A stretch of 64,000 nucleotides of DNA from Cryptomeria japonica (lineage: Eukaryota; Streptophyta; Pinopsida; Cupressales; Cupressaceae): NCBI RefSeq assembly GCF_030272615.1, contig NC_081409.1, forward strand, positions 915,174,340-915,238,339, written 5' to 3'. Of this stretch, positions 10,895-21,984 are shown one piece after another. The translations under genes were made by a program, and so were the position numbers. The number at the start of each line of letters is the position of its first letter. Within the stretch, counting starts at the first letter, position 1. Below the pieces are notes generated by a model. The model made no database searches and had not been told where the DNA came from. It saw only the letters and a program-made list of their open reading frames with translations.

Positions 10895-12138
10895 TGTTAG
10901 GATAACCGGTGAACAATTGAGAGGGGGGGGGGGGGGTTTGAATTAGTTGTTAATAGATTATAACTTTTAATCCATTTAATAACCCTTAAACAGATTAAGT
11001 ACCGGTAGAGCAGAAACAGATACCGTAAACAATACAACTTAACAATTAAACAAATAATCAATGCAAAGCAACCATACCACATAACACCATGATTTGTATG
11101 TGGAAAACCTAGAAAGGGAAAAACCACGGTGGGAAGCCTATAGAAAGTATGTGATATAATGAGGGGCCTGCACATGCAGAAAGACACACTTCCTAGAGTG
11201 TACTACTCATTACAAAAGAGTCTCATTGACTACATAGATGCTACAACCATCTCAAGATAAATGGACAATAATCCAATAGAGTGAACTGCCAGAAATAACA
11301 TCTACCATGCCTAATTACAGTCCTGGTTAAGCTCAATACTAGAGGCCTTTGATCTCTTCGTTAATCCCAATTCGATCACCTATGAGTGACCAAGTCTCCT
11401 TCGCATATGATATTGCATTTCAAGACCACAAACATTTATTCCATTCCCATACCATGATCTACAATGAGATATTACATCATTTTATACAAACCTTAAGGCC
11501 TAAACCAATTAGGTTGGCCAACTAAAAGATATTACAATAAGATCATTACATAGATTAATATTACAATGATATGCCATGTCGGCTTAAGACCAAAACAACA
11601 ATAATAAATCCATAAATCATCCTGAAACATCCCAGTAACATGTAGAGTACACATTAGCATGATAACGGTCCATAACCTAGATAGGTACCAGACCTATTCT
11701 AGGTCCACCATGCCAAAACAATATCTTCAAACAGTTGAAGCATGATCAAAGAACATCTTCAGCATCTTGAAATCCATGTAGAAGCTGCACCAACACCAAT
11801 TATGCATCCTATTAAGATTCCTCAGTGAGAGCTTTACCGGTAAAGCCTTAAACTAGTGTCGGTAAGGGTTTACCAGAGTGTATGATAGCATCTGATTACC
11901 AAGTCAATAACATATGACCAAGACATGCTCCAGAAGCATGTACCACATGTAACCAATCACATTCCATAGATCAAAACATGCCGGAAGTGTCCAATAGATA
12001 GTCTCTTCTACCAGTAACACTAGATCTTCTATTTGTAACCAAAACCTGTCTACCAGTAACCAACCATAATAGCTAGTGTTGACATCAATGATAAAACATC
12101 AATGCAACACATAATCAATTCATCCAATAATTCCAATA
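10895..12138 (-). repeat. Copia A 5' LTR
   Basis: The LTR is 1,244 bp. On the plus strand it begins TGTTAGGATAACCGG and ends AATTCCAATA; the outer end has lost the usual CA. It shares with the LTRs of Copia E and F a G-run near the inner end and the string GGGAAAAACCACGGTGGG (about 11,112-11,130). A pure G-run at 10,921-10,937 is longer than in the other LTR. Confidence 0.9.
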
Positions 12139-13033
12139 GGTACATCCTCTTCTCTGACCAATTGTGTGCCAAGCTGAACAATGACATTAGTCAATGAGGC
12201 AACTGCCTGAAGAGTCTGTAATTCTATAGACTACTTCAAGGAGATAGGGATAGTGACATGAACCATGGGTTTAGGATCTTTACACCTCCTATGCTGTGGC
12301 TCTACCGCCCTATGGGCCCGAGGTCTATCTTGCATAGAGCCTCTCCCTCTACCCTAAAATTGCTGGATGTCAAAGTAATTTGACTTCTCATAGCGGATAA
12401 ACTCACAATACAAATTTCTGAAAAAATATAGAGGCACCTCCCAATTATTACAAGGTGGTTGGTAAAAGACCATATACCACCCATCCCAAAAAGCTTCTTT
12501 CTGCCTAACATGAACACACCAATGTATAGGAAACCGAGTTGTATTTAGTTCTAGGTTGTTACTGGTAATAGGATCGGTGAAAAGAGCACATATGTCAGCT
12601 TCACCTATGGCCTTTTTTTTCACTTGATCATATGACAACCCATCCGCATAAAATGTTTGACATCTATCCCTCCATGAACCCCATTTCGTAACCTCCCTAG
12701 ATACCTCATTTGCACTATTAGCCATTGTTTCTAGTGTTCTGGCGAGGGTTGAGTGGTGCTCAAGCCTAGAGGACCTCAACCTATTCACCTATATAGAAAT
12801 TTGGGCACTATTTTGTGTAAGGCGATTGATGAGATCCTCTTGTGTGGCATCTACATGATCTAATGGAGGATGTGGAGGGTTTTGGGGTGGCGGTGGTTGT
12901 TGAGGAGTAGCATTTTGAGGATTTTGAGGGTTTTCTTGTTGCTCATGTGCAATGTTTACAGGGTTTGCTTGTGTTGCTTACGTAGGAGGAGGTCTTTGTT
13001 GTCGATTTCATTTTTGGGGATTGCTTGAAGAAT
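12139..13033 (-). pseudogene. Exon 2 of the split gene, 5' part
   Basis: The frame begins with a Ser-rich start, then a Gln/Pro/Asn-rich linker with poly-Pro stretches. A region of about 145 residues follows (12,788-12,354) with conserved-looking Trp, His and Cys residues, such as WGSWRDRC and HWCVHVRQKEAFWDGWY, and then an Arg-rich stretch beginning GRGRG. In-frame stops lie near 13,002 (TGA), 12,981 (TAA), 12,789 (TAG), 12,354 (TAG) and 12,232 (TAG). Each is one C-to-T step from Arg or Gln. The exon is cut at the GGTAC duplication of Copia A. Confidence 0.65.
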
Positions 13034-13129
13034 CTGACATCAAATTAATAAAAATAAAACTTAAATCAATTAAAAAACCCCACTTCAATTAAAATGCAAA
13101 CAAAAATAATCAAACCAATCAAATCTTAC

Positions 13130-13148
13130 CTGTTCGACGGGGTGCCAT
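13130..13148 (-). pseudogene. Exon 1 (start exon) of the split gene
   Basis: Nineteen bases code for MAPRRT plus the first base of the next codon, ending at a consensus donor CAG|GTAAG. Splicing to the acceptor at 13,034-13,035 gives an Asp codon and continues straight into the exon 2 frame. That phase match is the reason for choosing this start rather than the ATG just upstream of the acceptor. Confidence 0.65.
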
Positions 13149-13438
13149 TGTTGAAAATTGCTCTCAATGTTGGGAAAATCCAAAATAATTGTAAACCCGT
13201 GCGGGTTCTATGGTTTTTTGGCTTTCCCTTGCTATTGTTCCATGGGGTTTAGCATTGAAAATGGCCAAAACCCGTGGCCTAGACAAAAAAATAATGTTTC
13301 TCAAAACCCATATTAAAAAATAAATGTTCCTCAAAACCCATACGGGTTTTGAGGAAATTTTTGTTTTTTAAATTGTTTTTGGCTAGGCTTGGTGTTACCA
13401 GGCCTAACATGTTTTTTAATTTTTAGAACCCGCATGGG
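13149..13438. promoter_or_regulatory. Upstream region of the split gene, with AACCC/GGGTT near-palindromes
   Basis: Directly upstream of exon 1 are three near-palindromes: AACCCGTGCGGGTT at about 13,194, AACCCATACGGGTT at about 13,336 and AACCCGCATGGGTT at about 13,427. Half-sites (AACCCGTGG, AACCCATA) lie between them. This could be a promoter or just a repeat. No TATA box at a convincing distance was found. Confidence 0.35.
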
Positions 13439-14600
13439 TTATGAAAAATTTTGGTTTTTTTGGAATGTGGCAACTTTTCTGTTCACCATCTTGGTGCACT
13501 TACCCCATAATCCCCTTTCCTTATCATTTCTCTGACTTCTTAAAGTAGCAATTAACTGTTTCAGTTGTCTCCCTATCGAGATGTCAAATGCCCATTGACT
13601 TTTACCAAAACCGAGTGTATCATTCATGAAAAATAAAATAAAGCAGACTATTAACTTGCCATACCGGAAGGTTCCCTTCTTTTCTCCCTTAATCTTTCTT
13701 AGGTTTATTAAAAACTCATCTAACATCCAACCACATAGATCCAATTTCATATTTTCTCTCATCATTTTGTATGCAACAAAAATGCAGAAACTAGAAACAA
13801 AATACAATTGGTTTGACTGAGTTACCTTATACCCGATGATCATGCTACCGAATCTGATGTCCATGTTGGTAATAGTGCTTGGTCTCATAGATCTCTTGTC
13901 AGATGTCGCACCTGTGATTTTGTTCACGAAATCATTCGAAACCTTCTTATCTGGATGTTGCCCAACTGATGGTAAACCAGTGATTGCCCGAATGACTTGG
14001 TGATTTTGTAAGGTCTTTCTAGCCAAATAAAATCCCCATGTACTCTGCTCAAAACATACCTAATTATCTCATCTTCAAATTCCAGAATGTCCAGAATGTC
14101 GGTAAACCCTAAGTCTTTAATGTGCTTATATGCTAGCTGGTTTGATCTTTCTAGATTCTCCCATCCGCTCGCTCATGTACATGCCCTTAATTTCAGATGT
14201 TCCCAAGTCCTCTATGTGATAGTGTATGTATTCCCTAACATCTTCAACATAGATAAGTCCCTTCAGAACATGGGAAAATGCTCCAACCAAATCTTCCAGG
14301 GTAGCCACATGTGGATACCGCTTGAAAATTGGCCTGGGGTGGTCCTTGACCTCTACTATAGTTGGGTTTGCAACAAAAATAGGAATAGATGATGATTCAT
14401 CTTCCTTGTTTAAAGATAAATGCCTTTTGATTTCTCATGGTGAAAACCTTCAACAAATTCCTCTAGATGCTGGTGAAATAGCTCAAGAAGAAATCTGATT
14501 GCTCTGAAATTCCTTGATCGCTCTTAGTTGCTCTTAATCGCTCTAAATGCAAGGTGATCAGTAATGAAGGGAATTTGACCTTTTAACCTCAAGGAAAAAT
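13439..14600 (-). pseudogene. Inverted first half of a possible retroelement-associated gene
   Basis: The minus strand codes for broken frames. From right to left there is an acidic N-terminal part with KDHPRPIFKRYPHVATLEDL (about 14,350-14,290), then HYHIEDLGTSEIKGMYMSERMGES in two short runs, then a 195-codon frame (14,026-13,439) with ITGLPSVGQHPDKKVSNDF, TGATSDKRSMRPSTITNMD and IKGEKKGTFRYGKLIVCF. I do not recognise a named domain. The style and decay suggest a plant retroelement accessory protein. The matching second half appears to be the plus-strand frame starting at 16,847, so this half may have been inverted. That link is inference. Confidence 0.45.
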
Positions 14601-14769
14601 CCTAATCTTCCATTGACATAAATGACTTTCGGTGAAAGATACTAGATCTTGAACAGAACATATCCATGCCAGATAAGGAGTTCCAATGTTTGGAACATCT
14701 TCTAGAACCTCTTCTTGGGGCATATGCAACATCTTCATGAATTTTTCCTACCTCTAAGGCATCTATCTT

Positions 14770-15900
14770 AGTTACCAGATGAGCTACCTGCCACTGCAGG
14801 AGAAACCTCCTCTGCCAGATAAGTAACCGGTGCATTTCCATCTGATGATTGTTCTTCAGTCTTCCTAACCCATCTTTGAGTATGATCTTACCAGATTTCA
14901 CTAACCTTCTCTTTTCCTTTCTCATTTGATCCTCCACTATCAACCGGTGGCTTCTACAAAATTTAGCAATATGTCCAACCTCATTACATGCATAACATGT
15001 AACATTGTTCCTTTGAATTGCTTTGCTAAAACCAATGAAATTGCTTGACCTGCATTGACTATCCATATGTCCAAACTTTCCACATGCATAACATTTAACA
15101 TTCATTCTGCAGTCTTCTATCTTATGACCATACTTATTGCATTTAGAACATTTACTAGGAGCAGAATCAAAGTTTTGATTCACTCCGTTTCTACATTGTC
15201 TAGCCATGTGACCAAATCTATTGCAAACAAAACATCTACCATTAAACTTATAAGCATTAAATTTCCTTACCGGTGCCTTGTGGTTTTGATCTCCATTAGC
15301 AGTACCGAAACTCTGTCCTTGCTCAAATGCAAGTCCACTAGAATGTCCAATTTGCCTTTGTCTCTTTAATAACTCATCTAGCTATGTTGAGATATCTTGA
15401 AATTTTCTTTATACTCACTTGTAGTAGTTATATCTTCTCTCAGAATTATCATTTGTCTCTCAAGCTCTTGTTCATTACTATGTGATTGTACTAAATCTGT
15501 TCTCAACATATCATTCTCATGAGCCAACCTACCACATTCTTCAAATTTGTTCGTTAGGGATACAACAAGATTTTCTTCCTTTTTCTTTCGGTCCTCAATC
15601 TCCTTAGACATTCTCATAGTTATTACTTGTATTTCATTTTTCATAACCATGTTCTCCTAACTCAATTTCTGACATTGTTCCTTAAGTGCATCTTTCTCTT
15701 CATCATCTTGACTTTGCAAAAGTTCCTTTCTCCTACCCTGAACAGATGACAACCTCTCTTGTAGGACAAGAATGAATTCCTTAGCAGAATTCAATTAATC
15801 TTGTAGCTTTAAGTTCTTCAACCTTTCAGTATCATAATCTTCAAGTGTCATCTCAAGTTGCTTCTCCAAAGCCATATCCATGGATTATGGATCTTACTCA
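14770..15900 (-). pseudogene. Copia E gag with coiled coil and multiple zinc knuckles
   Basis: Reading leftward from an ATG near 15,880, a coiled-coil-like region rich in Glu, Lys and Leu (about 15,870-15,400, with stops) is followed by a run of four CCHC-type knuckles. These are CFVCNRFGHMARQC (about 15,235-15,195), CSKCNKYGHKIEDC, CYACGKFGHMDSQC and CYACNEVGHIAKFC (about 14,998-14,960). Four knuckles are more than the single one in Copia A, B or C. The frame shifts near 14,870 and is lost by 14,770. Confidence 0.75.
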
Positions 15901-15942
15901 AGCTATTACAATTCCTCCAAGGCACAAGGCTCTAGTACCAAC

Positions 15943-16846
15943 TGAGAGGGGGGGTGAAGCAGTGTTATACCAAAATGATCAATTTTAGCCTTATTAAAAC
16001 ATGCATACAGGAACAGGTATACTGGTAAATACATAGTTCAAAGAAGTAAAGAAACCAATAAGCCAATCATATAAATGAGAATCATAACACACAGATTTAT
16101 ATATGGAAAACCTCAAAGAGGAAAAACCACGGTGGGATTTGTGACCCACAATATCAATCCACTAGCTATATGAAGAGATATTAAAAAATATGAGGGGCCT
16201 ACACTTGCAGGAAGGCTTACAGCCTAGAGCACATTGCTCAATCACAAAAGGAGCCTCACTGACTACATAAAAATCTAGACTAAAATCCAGAGAAGTGTTG
16301 AACTGCTAAGATAACATTTTCTATGCCAGAATACAGTTCCAGTTTAAATTCTGTCTGTTCCGGTCTGAAACCCTAAACCCTTTACTGGAATAACCCCTAA
16401 ACAAATATCTTTACATACATAATCTCTCTAATATGTTTTGCATTACATCACATTCACATATCCATAATGTCCTATATCAAAAATGATCTAATCCAACTGA
16501 CCTATATACCCTATACAATTTATCATGCCTTATGTTGGCTTACAAAGATATATACAATATCAAATTACATGTCAGCCAGATAATATAAATGCATAAAAAA
16601 CAATTTCCGATGCCAGATCCAAGAGATGTTGGCCTCCAATACCAATAACCATATTCTAAACCATGTCAACCTTCATTGTATGTAGCCAAAGTAATCCTTT
16701 AATCCTGCCAGAGCTGGTGCCGGTGTAGTGTCTGTGAAGTGTCTACCGGTACACAACTAAACCAAAACATGAAGCTGAAATAAGATACCATGTTGCCATC
16801 AATGACAACATAGTGAAACCAACCAATTGAGTGTCAATTGACAACA
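15943..16846 (-). repeat. Copia E 5' LTR
   Basis: The LTR is 904 bp, running from TGAGAGGGGGGGTGAA to TTGACAACA on the plus strand. It shares the GGAAAAACCACGGTGGGA motif (about 16,118-16,136) with Copia A and F. The right end abuts the plus-strand gene half directly. Confidence 0.75.
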
Positions 16847-18960
16847 TGCTTATCTATATTGGGGGCAAGATATTGCAGAGAGATTACATGAGGGCTTAAA
16901 CAAATTTGCAGGGATGTGCAGTTTTTATATGTCCTCATACCTATTTTATATGCTCACCTGCACTCGAGACTAGAATGGTTTATACCATGAAACCTAGTTT
17001 GATGGGATAAGGGTTTACGAATACTACCCTCACCTACAACAATAGAAATATGCTGAAAACTTCATGAGGTGGAATGATATTTTTGCACGTAGACTGGTTC
17101 ATGAGTTGCAAGGTAACTTAAACAAAAGATTATCAACAAAAGAGATGGAATTTGTAGGTATCTATGGTATTTTCTTCATTCAGTTTGCTCAGTTCACTTA
17201 TGTTAGATTTGGCGGCTTTCAGGGTGAACCTTTCAGGTTACCCAAGTATGCTCTGGATAGTTATATTTTGATTGAGGTCAGTCAACAGGTCGCCTACATT
17301 GATAAAAGAAATGACGGAAAGTCTGGAGTTTTTTTTCCAGTAGAGTTGGGTTATTATAGCCATAGATCTGTTTCAGATGCTTTAAATCTTGAACTTGAAT
17401 TCAAGAAGTTCAATTTGTAGTCATATGTCACTAGATGAAAATTTGATAGCCAAAGGTTTGCCATAGAAAAATTGAATGTTGGTATTGATTTTCATCATGA
17501 ACCTCAGCTGGAAGACTACTGGGAGAACTGTAATGATAAGTTTGAAGTCAGAAAGAGACTATGGTCTAGGTTCACTGTTCAACAGAGTGTGACAATGGGT
17601 CTATCTATGAATGTCTCTGATGTACAAGAGGATGAGGGTGAAGAAGTTATTGATCTCGAGTTAAATGAGAAGATACAGGGGCAACCTATTCTAGAAGTTG
17701 ATTGGGATAGAAAAGGAGATGACAACATTCAAGATAGAACCTTCAATGTTATTAGACAGACTGAAAGATGGCTAAAGGACCACCATTTTGGACAACAGTC
17801 CATTTCTGCACCAAAGAGTAGAAAAGTTGGCCAAACTCATGCAACTTCACAAGTATCTTTTCCCTCTTCTAATATTGCTATTGGTGTTGTAGGTAATGAA
17901 AAACAGAGGACAGAGAAAATTAAAACTGCAAATTTAGGAGAATCTTCTCTCAGTTCCTCCCCTGTTTGTGTCACACGCTCCCGTAGCACGAAGAATAGCC
18001 ATAAACTTACCACAAATTCACTTGTGGTAGATTTGGACTCTGAAGAAGAAATTCAAGGGACGATGGAAGCCCAGGTATCAGAAAAGCTCATTGCTAGTGC
18101 TACTGACAAGGGAAAAGAGTCTCAAGAAGCTGGGGACTCTGCAAATGCCATGGCTGTTGTTATCACTAACCAGCAATCACCTCCACCCAAGGAAATTTCT
18201 ACTGTCCCCAAATGGTTAAGCACTCCACTTAGCAAGAAAAGAAATATAATTCCAATCTCTATTCCAATGGAAGATATGGTTAGTAAATGTTTGGGGAGAA
18301 CGTCAAAGTCCAAGAAACTCAAATCTGAAGCAATGATAGATGTGGATGAGAAAATAGGGCATTGGGTTACAAAGGTAGCTTGACCTCCAATGGATAAAGA
18401 TGCTGAGAACATCACTGAAAAACACTTTGTTATTGGGAAGGTTGATTTAGGAGTGGCCTCTCGAGCTGTAGACGCCAAACACCTGGGGACCTCCACCAAG
18501 AGAATTCTGACTAAGACTTGGAAGGACGAAGGAGATAAGAATGAAATGAAACAGATTATAATGTAGATGGCTCAATGCATCAATGTCATACAAGATCCCA
18601 ATCCACAACCACTTTCCTAGGTATATCTTCCATTTGATTCAAAGTCACCAATGAACCAAAAATTGCTTGAGCAGGTTTAGAGAAGTCAGATGGTAGCAGA
18701 CATTTTTAGTGAGTGGTTGGAATCAATTTCTTAGCAAGGTACAAGCTACATCTCTGATCTGATTAAGTTATTTAGAAGTGCATAGTTTGTGGGCAAGGAA
18801 TTAGAAACATAAATAGTCACATGGGAGAAAGAGAAAAGAAAATGGGTAGCTGTGCTGAAACAAATGAGAGATACCCAAAGGTATGGAGTCATGAACTTCA
18901 TGGCAGAAAAAACCAGTGCATGGTCTAGACGACAATGTGCTTTTAGTATGTAAAGAAAAT
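16847..18960 (+). pseudogene. Second half of a possible retroelement-associated gene
   Basis: One plus-strand frame can be followed from the Copia E border to about 18,960. It starts with GQDIAERLHEGLNKFAGMC and continues through FDGIRVYEYYPHLQQ, RWNDIFARRLVHELQGNLNK (about 17,067-17,126) and FTYVRFGGFQGEPFRLPKYA. It then passes an acidic and Ser-rich linker and a basic stretch (TSKSKKLKSEAMIDVDEK, about 18,302-18,355). The two longest open runs are 17,064-17,420 and 17,472-18,383, in the same frame. In-frame TAG or TGA codons at about 16,985, 17,009, 17,048, 17,418, 17,436 and 18,381 and several later ones break it. The family was not identified. It could be a gypsy-associated or domesticated element protein. 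Confidence 0.5.
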
Positions 18961-20156
18961 ATCAAATGGAGGAACTCAATTATTGAATAGGGGAATGAAG
19001 AATCAATAAAACTTTTGAAAGAGTTAAAAGAATTGATTTATATTATGCAAAAAGATATGAAGTGCATAGATATTCAACTCCTAAAAGATGATAGGTAGAC
19101 ACTTGAAGATTCAACTAATATTATTCAAGCCTTCAAGGATCGAGTTAAACAAATCCAGGAAGCAAAATCCTTAACAATAGAAGACTTCTCAGAAATTACA
19201 CAAATTGGATCCATGTTAGTTGTTTTCTTTGATCATCTCGAGACACATAAGGGCAAAGTTGTATAAGTGAGCAAGAAGGAGGCCTGGAAGCAACAAATAC
19301 TTCATATTGGTCTTCCGCATTACCAACTCATCCTCAACTTCTCTACAACTCATTTGGAATGGTGCAATATCCGTAGCACCCCTTCACCTCAGAAGAAACA
19401 AGTGGATTCCACGTTGACTGCTGGAGCTTGATCACATAGCCATTGCTCATGGCTTATGCCGATTTTCCTATTTTGGTAGTTTCTTTTTAGTTATAGGGAT
19501 AGACTTCCTTGAGTCTTGGGGAGAGTTAAACATTTTACTCTGGTTTTAATTGTAATGAACTATCATGACCTGCTGGCTATATATACTCTATTATAAGCCT
19601 TGTAAAGCTCCAATTTTTTTTTTGGTTGAGATAGGACATAATCTTTATATTTTTACAGTGCTATGTATTATGAAGGAAAGACAATTTGATCTATGAATGA
19701 AATTGCAGCATATTCCATCATTTAAATTTGTATATTTATGAATTGAAATGTGAATCTCTGTGAAGATTTGATTCAATTGCGGAATTTGTCATCTTTCTGA
19801 TGAAATGTATGTGAATGTGCAAAAAGAAAAACTTCTGTAATGTCTGTCTTGCCGATTAAAGGAATGGAAGTATGTGAGGTTTTTAAAAAAATCTGTGGTT
19901 AAATACATTTGTGGTATTCATTTTGTGTTGACATATGAATTCTTAAATACCTTTAATGCTTTCTAGTAAAAATTGTGCATAGAATTTTTTGTAACCTAAG
20001 CTTATTGAAAATCAAACCTGGGGAGTTGTACCCATATATAGAGGTTAAATATTTAAGCAGTTATCCAACTGTTGGTGTGTTTTGTCTTTTATTTATGGGC
20101 ATGCATAAGTTAAAGAATTAAAATGTGTAAAAGACAAATCTATTAACCAACAATTT
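18961..20156. other. Decayed 3' flank, no gene recognised
   Basis: The frame from the left runs on with frequent stops to about 19,430. Beyond that the DNA is AT-rich with a TATATATA string near 19,580 and a T-run near 19,613. No further domain was seen. The right edge is the truncated gag of Copia F. Confidence 0.4.
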
Positions 20157-21784
20157 AGTAACAACATGTTCCCAATATTGACTTCCTAAGCTCTTGATAT
20201 AGACCTTCATTTTATCACTCTATATTCTATAGTTTTTCCTATTGAATTCTGGACCTTCTTTCTTCATCATGTTCTACTGGATCTTTTCCTCAAGCTATTA
20301 GTCTTAAACACAAGAGGACCTGGAATGCTCTGGTACCAATTGATAATATGATGAAATAATAAGGATTCAGTCAACTCCTGAGGGGGGGGGTGTGAATCAG
20401 TAGATAGAAAACAAACTAAACTTTCACAAAACTTAATCCCAACTCAGAAACAACTTGCTAATCTAAACTGGTTTAGACACTATATCTAAAATTGTAACTA
20501 CACTGTCAAACTTTACCGGTTGACCAAAACATCAATGATACAATGTAACAGATCTGAAACTCACATACCATTTAACCAAAACATTAAACCACTTTACTAA
20601 CATCAGTAATAGCTCATTTCAGATCACTTCCGGTCATCTAAACATATCTAAGTGGCTTTACCAATTAATCATATCAACCATATCAAAACACATCCACAAA
20701 ATCATTCACGTCTTGACACAATGATTTTTCATGTGGAAACCCAAATGGGAAAAACCACAGTGGGGATGAATACCTACAAGTATTTTGAACTCTTCTGAAG
20801 TTCGCCCTTTTAGGAGCCAAGACTTTTTAGAAGCTTATACAATAATGTCCTATTAAGAACATATCTGGTTAGGGACCACCTAGTTAAGGGATTGACTACA
20901 ATACCCTGTTAGGAGTAACCTCGGTAGAGGATTTTGAATCAAAGCTAATAGACCACCTGGTTAGAGGATTTAGACAACACCAAGCCCGTTAAAGCTTACC
21001 CGATTAAGGGATTTAACTGTTGTAATGGTTAGAGAACAACAAGATCTTCATTGATCTGGTAATAACACTGCTCTACTTAATCAAATCATTTTCTGCTCCT
21101 ATCTGCCTTCAAAACATTATGTAGACACTCCTTCTGGTTTGACAACAATCACATGACCACACTTAACCAAATTTCCAACACAATTACAAACAATACATCG
21201 ACCTTATATACTAAAACAACACAAAACCTACAAATCTCATAGAGGTTACAAACATATCAGTTCAAACATGATCGCTAGATTACATAGAAATCAACTACAC
21301 ATTGTTCAAGACAACATCAATCACTCCTGGATCACTGTACATCGAATCCTATATCTCATCACATGATTATCACTTCATGCTATGCATTTTCTCATTCCCA
21401 AGATAAACGGTTATCTTTATGCACCAAAACCACTTTGAAACTCATCACGTGCATCATGCTTACGTGGCATCTTCATTTTCAATCACCATTCAATCATACA
21501 TCATCATAACCGATTCGCCAAGCTCCATCGGTTAGGGTTTTGTATATCAACTGGTTAGGGTTGCCAGTTGATCACTATGCTTCATATACCAATACCGGTT
21601 TCCTTCACTACTCTACTACCGGTTGCTATTGACATCAATGACAACACTATACTCCATCAATGCAATATTCATGCAATGCGAACAATTACATAAAACCATG
21701 TGACCAATACCATGAGATTACAAGTTCTTTTTCAATGTCATGGGAGGTTAGAAAAAAATATAGTTCTAACTAATTCTTCCAACA
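20157..21784 (-). mobile_element. Copia F: LTR plus start of gag
   Basis: A minus-strand copia fragment: LTR 20,341-21,784, primer site (minus TGGTACCAGAGC, plus strand 20,328-20,339) and a gag start at 20,270. The frame MMKKEGPEFNRKNYRI followed by SDKMKVYIKSLGSQYWEHV, with one TAG in between, is a typical copia gag N-terminus. The fragment is truncated at about 20,157, so the rest of the coding region and the 3' LTR are gone. Confidence 0.8.
20341..21784 (-). repeat. Copia F 5' LTR
   Basis: The LTR is 1,444 bp, bounded by TGATAATATGATG at the inner end and TTCTTCCAACA at the outer end on the plus strand. It carries GGGAAAAACCACAGTGGGG (about 20,748-20,766) and a G-run at about 20,383, like Copia A and E. 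It also has internal phrases such as GGTTAGGGACCACC, GGTTAGAGGATTTAG and GATTAAGGGATT repeated at 20,870-21,030. Confidence 0.75.
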
Positions 21785-21984
21785 ATTTGCATGAGGTCAT
21801 GAAATTCTCCCAATTTTGCATGTGTCCTTTTCTAGGTGGTTCTAAGAAATTAATCATGTCATAGAAATATGACACATGTTATCCATTTATTATGACTCTC
21901 TTTATAACTCTTTATGTATACCTTGGAATGGAACTTTGTGTTAAATTGAGGTTGAGAAGTAAGGGAAACCCCTATTATGCATGT

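Larger units (their letters stand above)
5044..12138 (-). mobile_element. Copia A: full-length Ty1/copia retrotransposon
   Basis: The element is 7.1 kb with an LTR at each end (5,044-6,302 and 10,895-12,138) and 5-bp target duplication GGTAC at 5,039-5,043 and 12,139-12,143. The coding strand is minus: a tRNA-Met-type primer site lies just inside the right LTR and a purine tract just inside the left LTR. Gag, protease, integrase, reverse transcriptase and RNase H follow in copia order, all broken by stops and shifts, so it cannot move on its own. It sits inside exon 2 of the split gene. Indels and base changes between the LTRs show an old insertion. Confidence 0.95.
3225..13148 (-). pseudogene. 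Decayed multi-exon gene of unknown family, split by Copia A
   Basis: A minus-strand gene model can be followed from an ATG at 13,148 to a TAG at 3,225. Exon 1 is 13,148-13,130 and ends CAG|GTAAG. Exon 2 starts at 13,033 after a CAG acceptor and joins in phase. It runs to 12,139, is interrupted by Copia A, resumes at 5,038 and ends at 4,778 with CAG|GTGCG. Exons 3 to 9 are short (75, 78, 99, 66, 69, 93 and 69 bp), all multiples of three, with AG/GT borders except a damaged donor after exon 9. The product starts Gln/Pro-rich, has a central region with many aromatic residues, then a cysteine cluster, then Ser/Thr/Pro-rich exons. At least seven in-frame stops make it a pseudogene. It may be a transposon protein or a lost host gene; I do not recognise the family. 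Confidence 0.7.
14601..16846 (-). mobile_element. Copia E: truncated copia (5' LTR plus gag)
   Basis: A minus-strand element keeps its 5' LTR (15,943-16,846), primer site (plus-strand TCTAGTACCA at 15,931-15,940, minus TGGTACTAGA) and gag. Protease, integrase, reverse transcriptase and the 3' LTR are missing. The left break lies close to 14,600, where the inverted gene half begins. No target duplication can be assigned because the left end is lost. Confidence 0.75.

Noticed and set aside
2641-13440. CACTA-type terminal inverted repeats around the split gene
   Set aside because: I looked for CACTA/TAGTG ends and matching 3-bp duplications near both ends and found no convincing pair.
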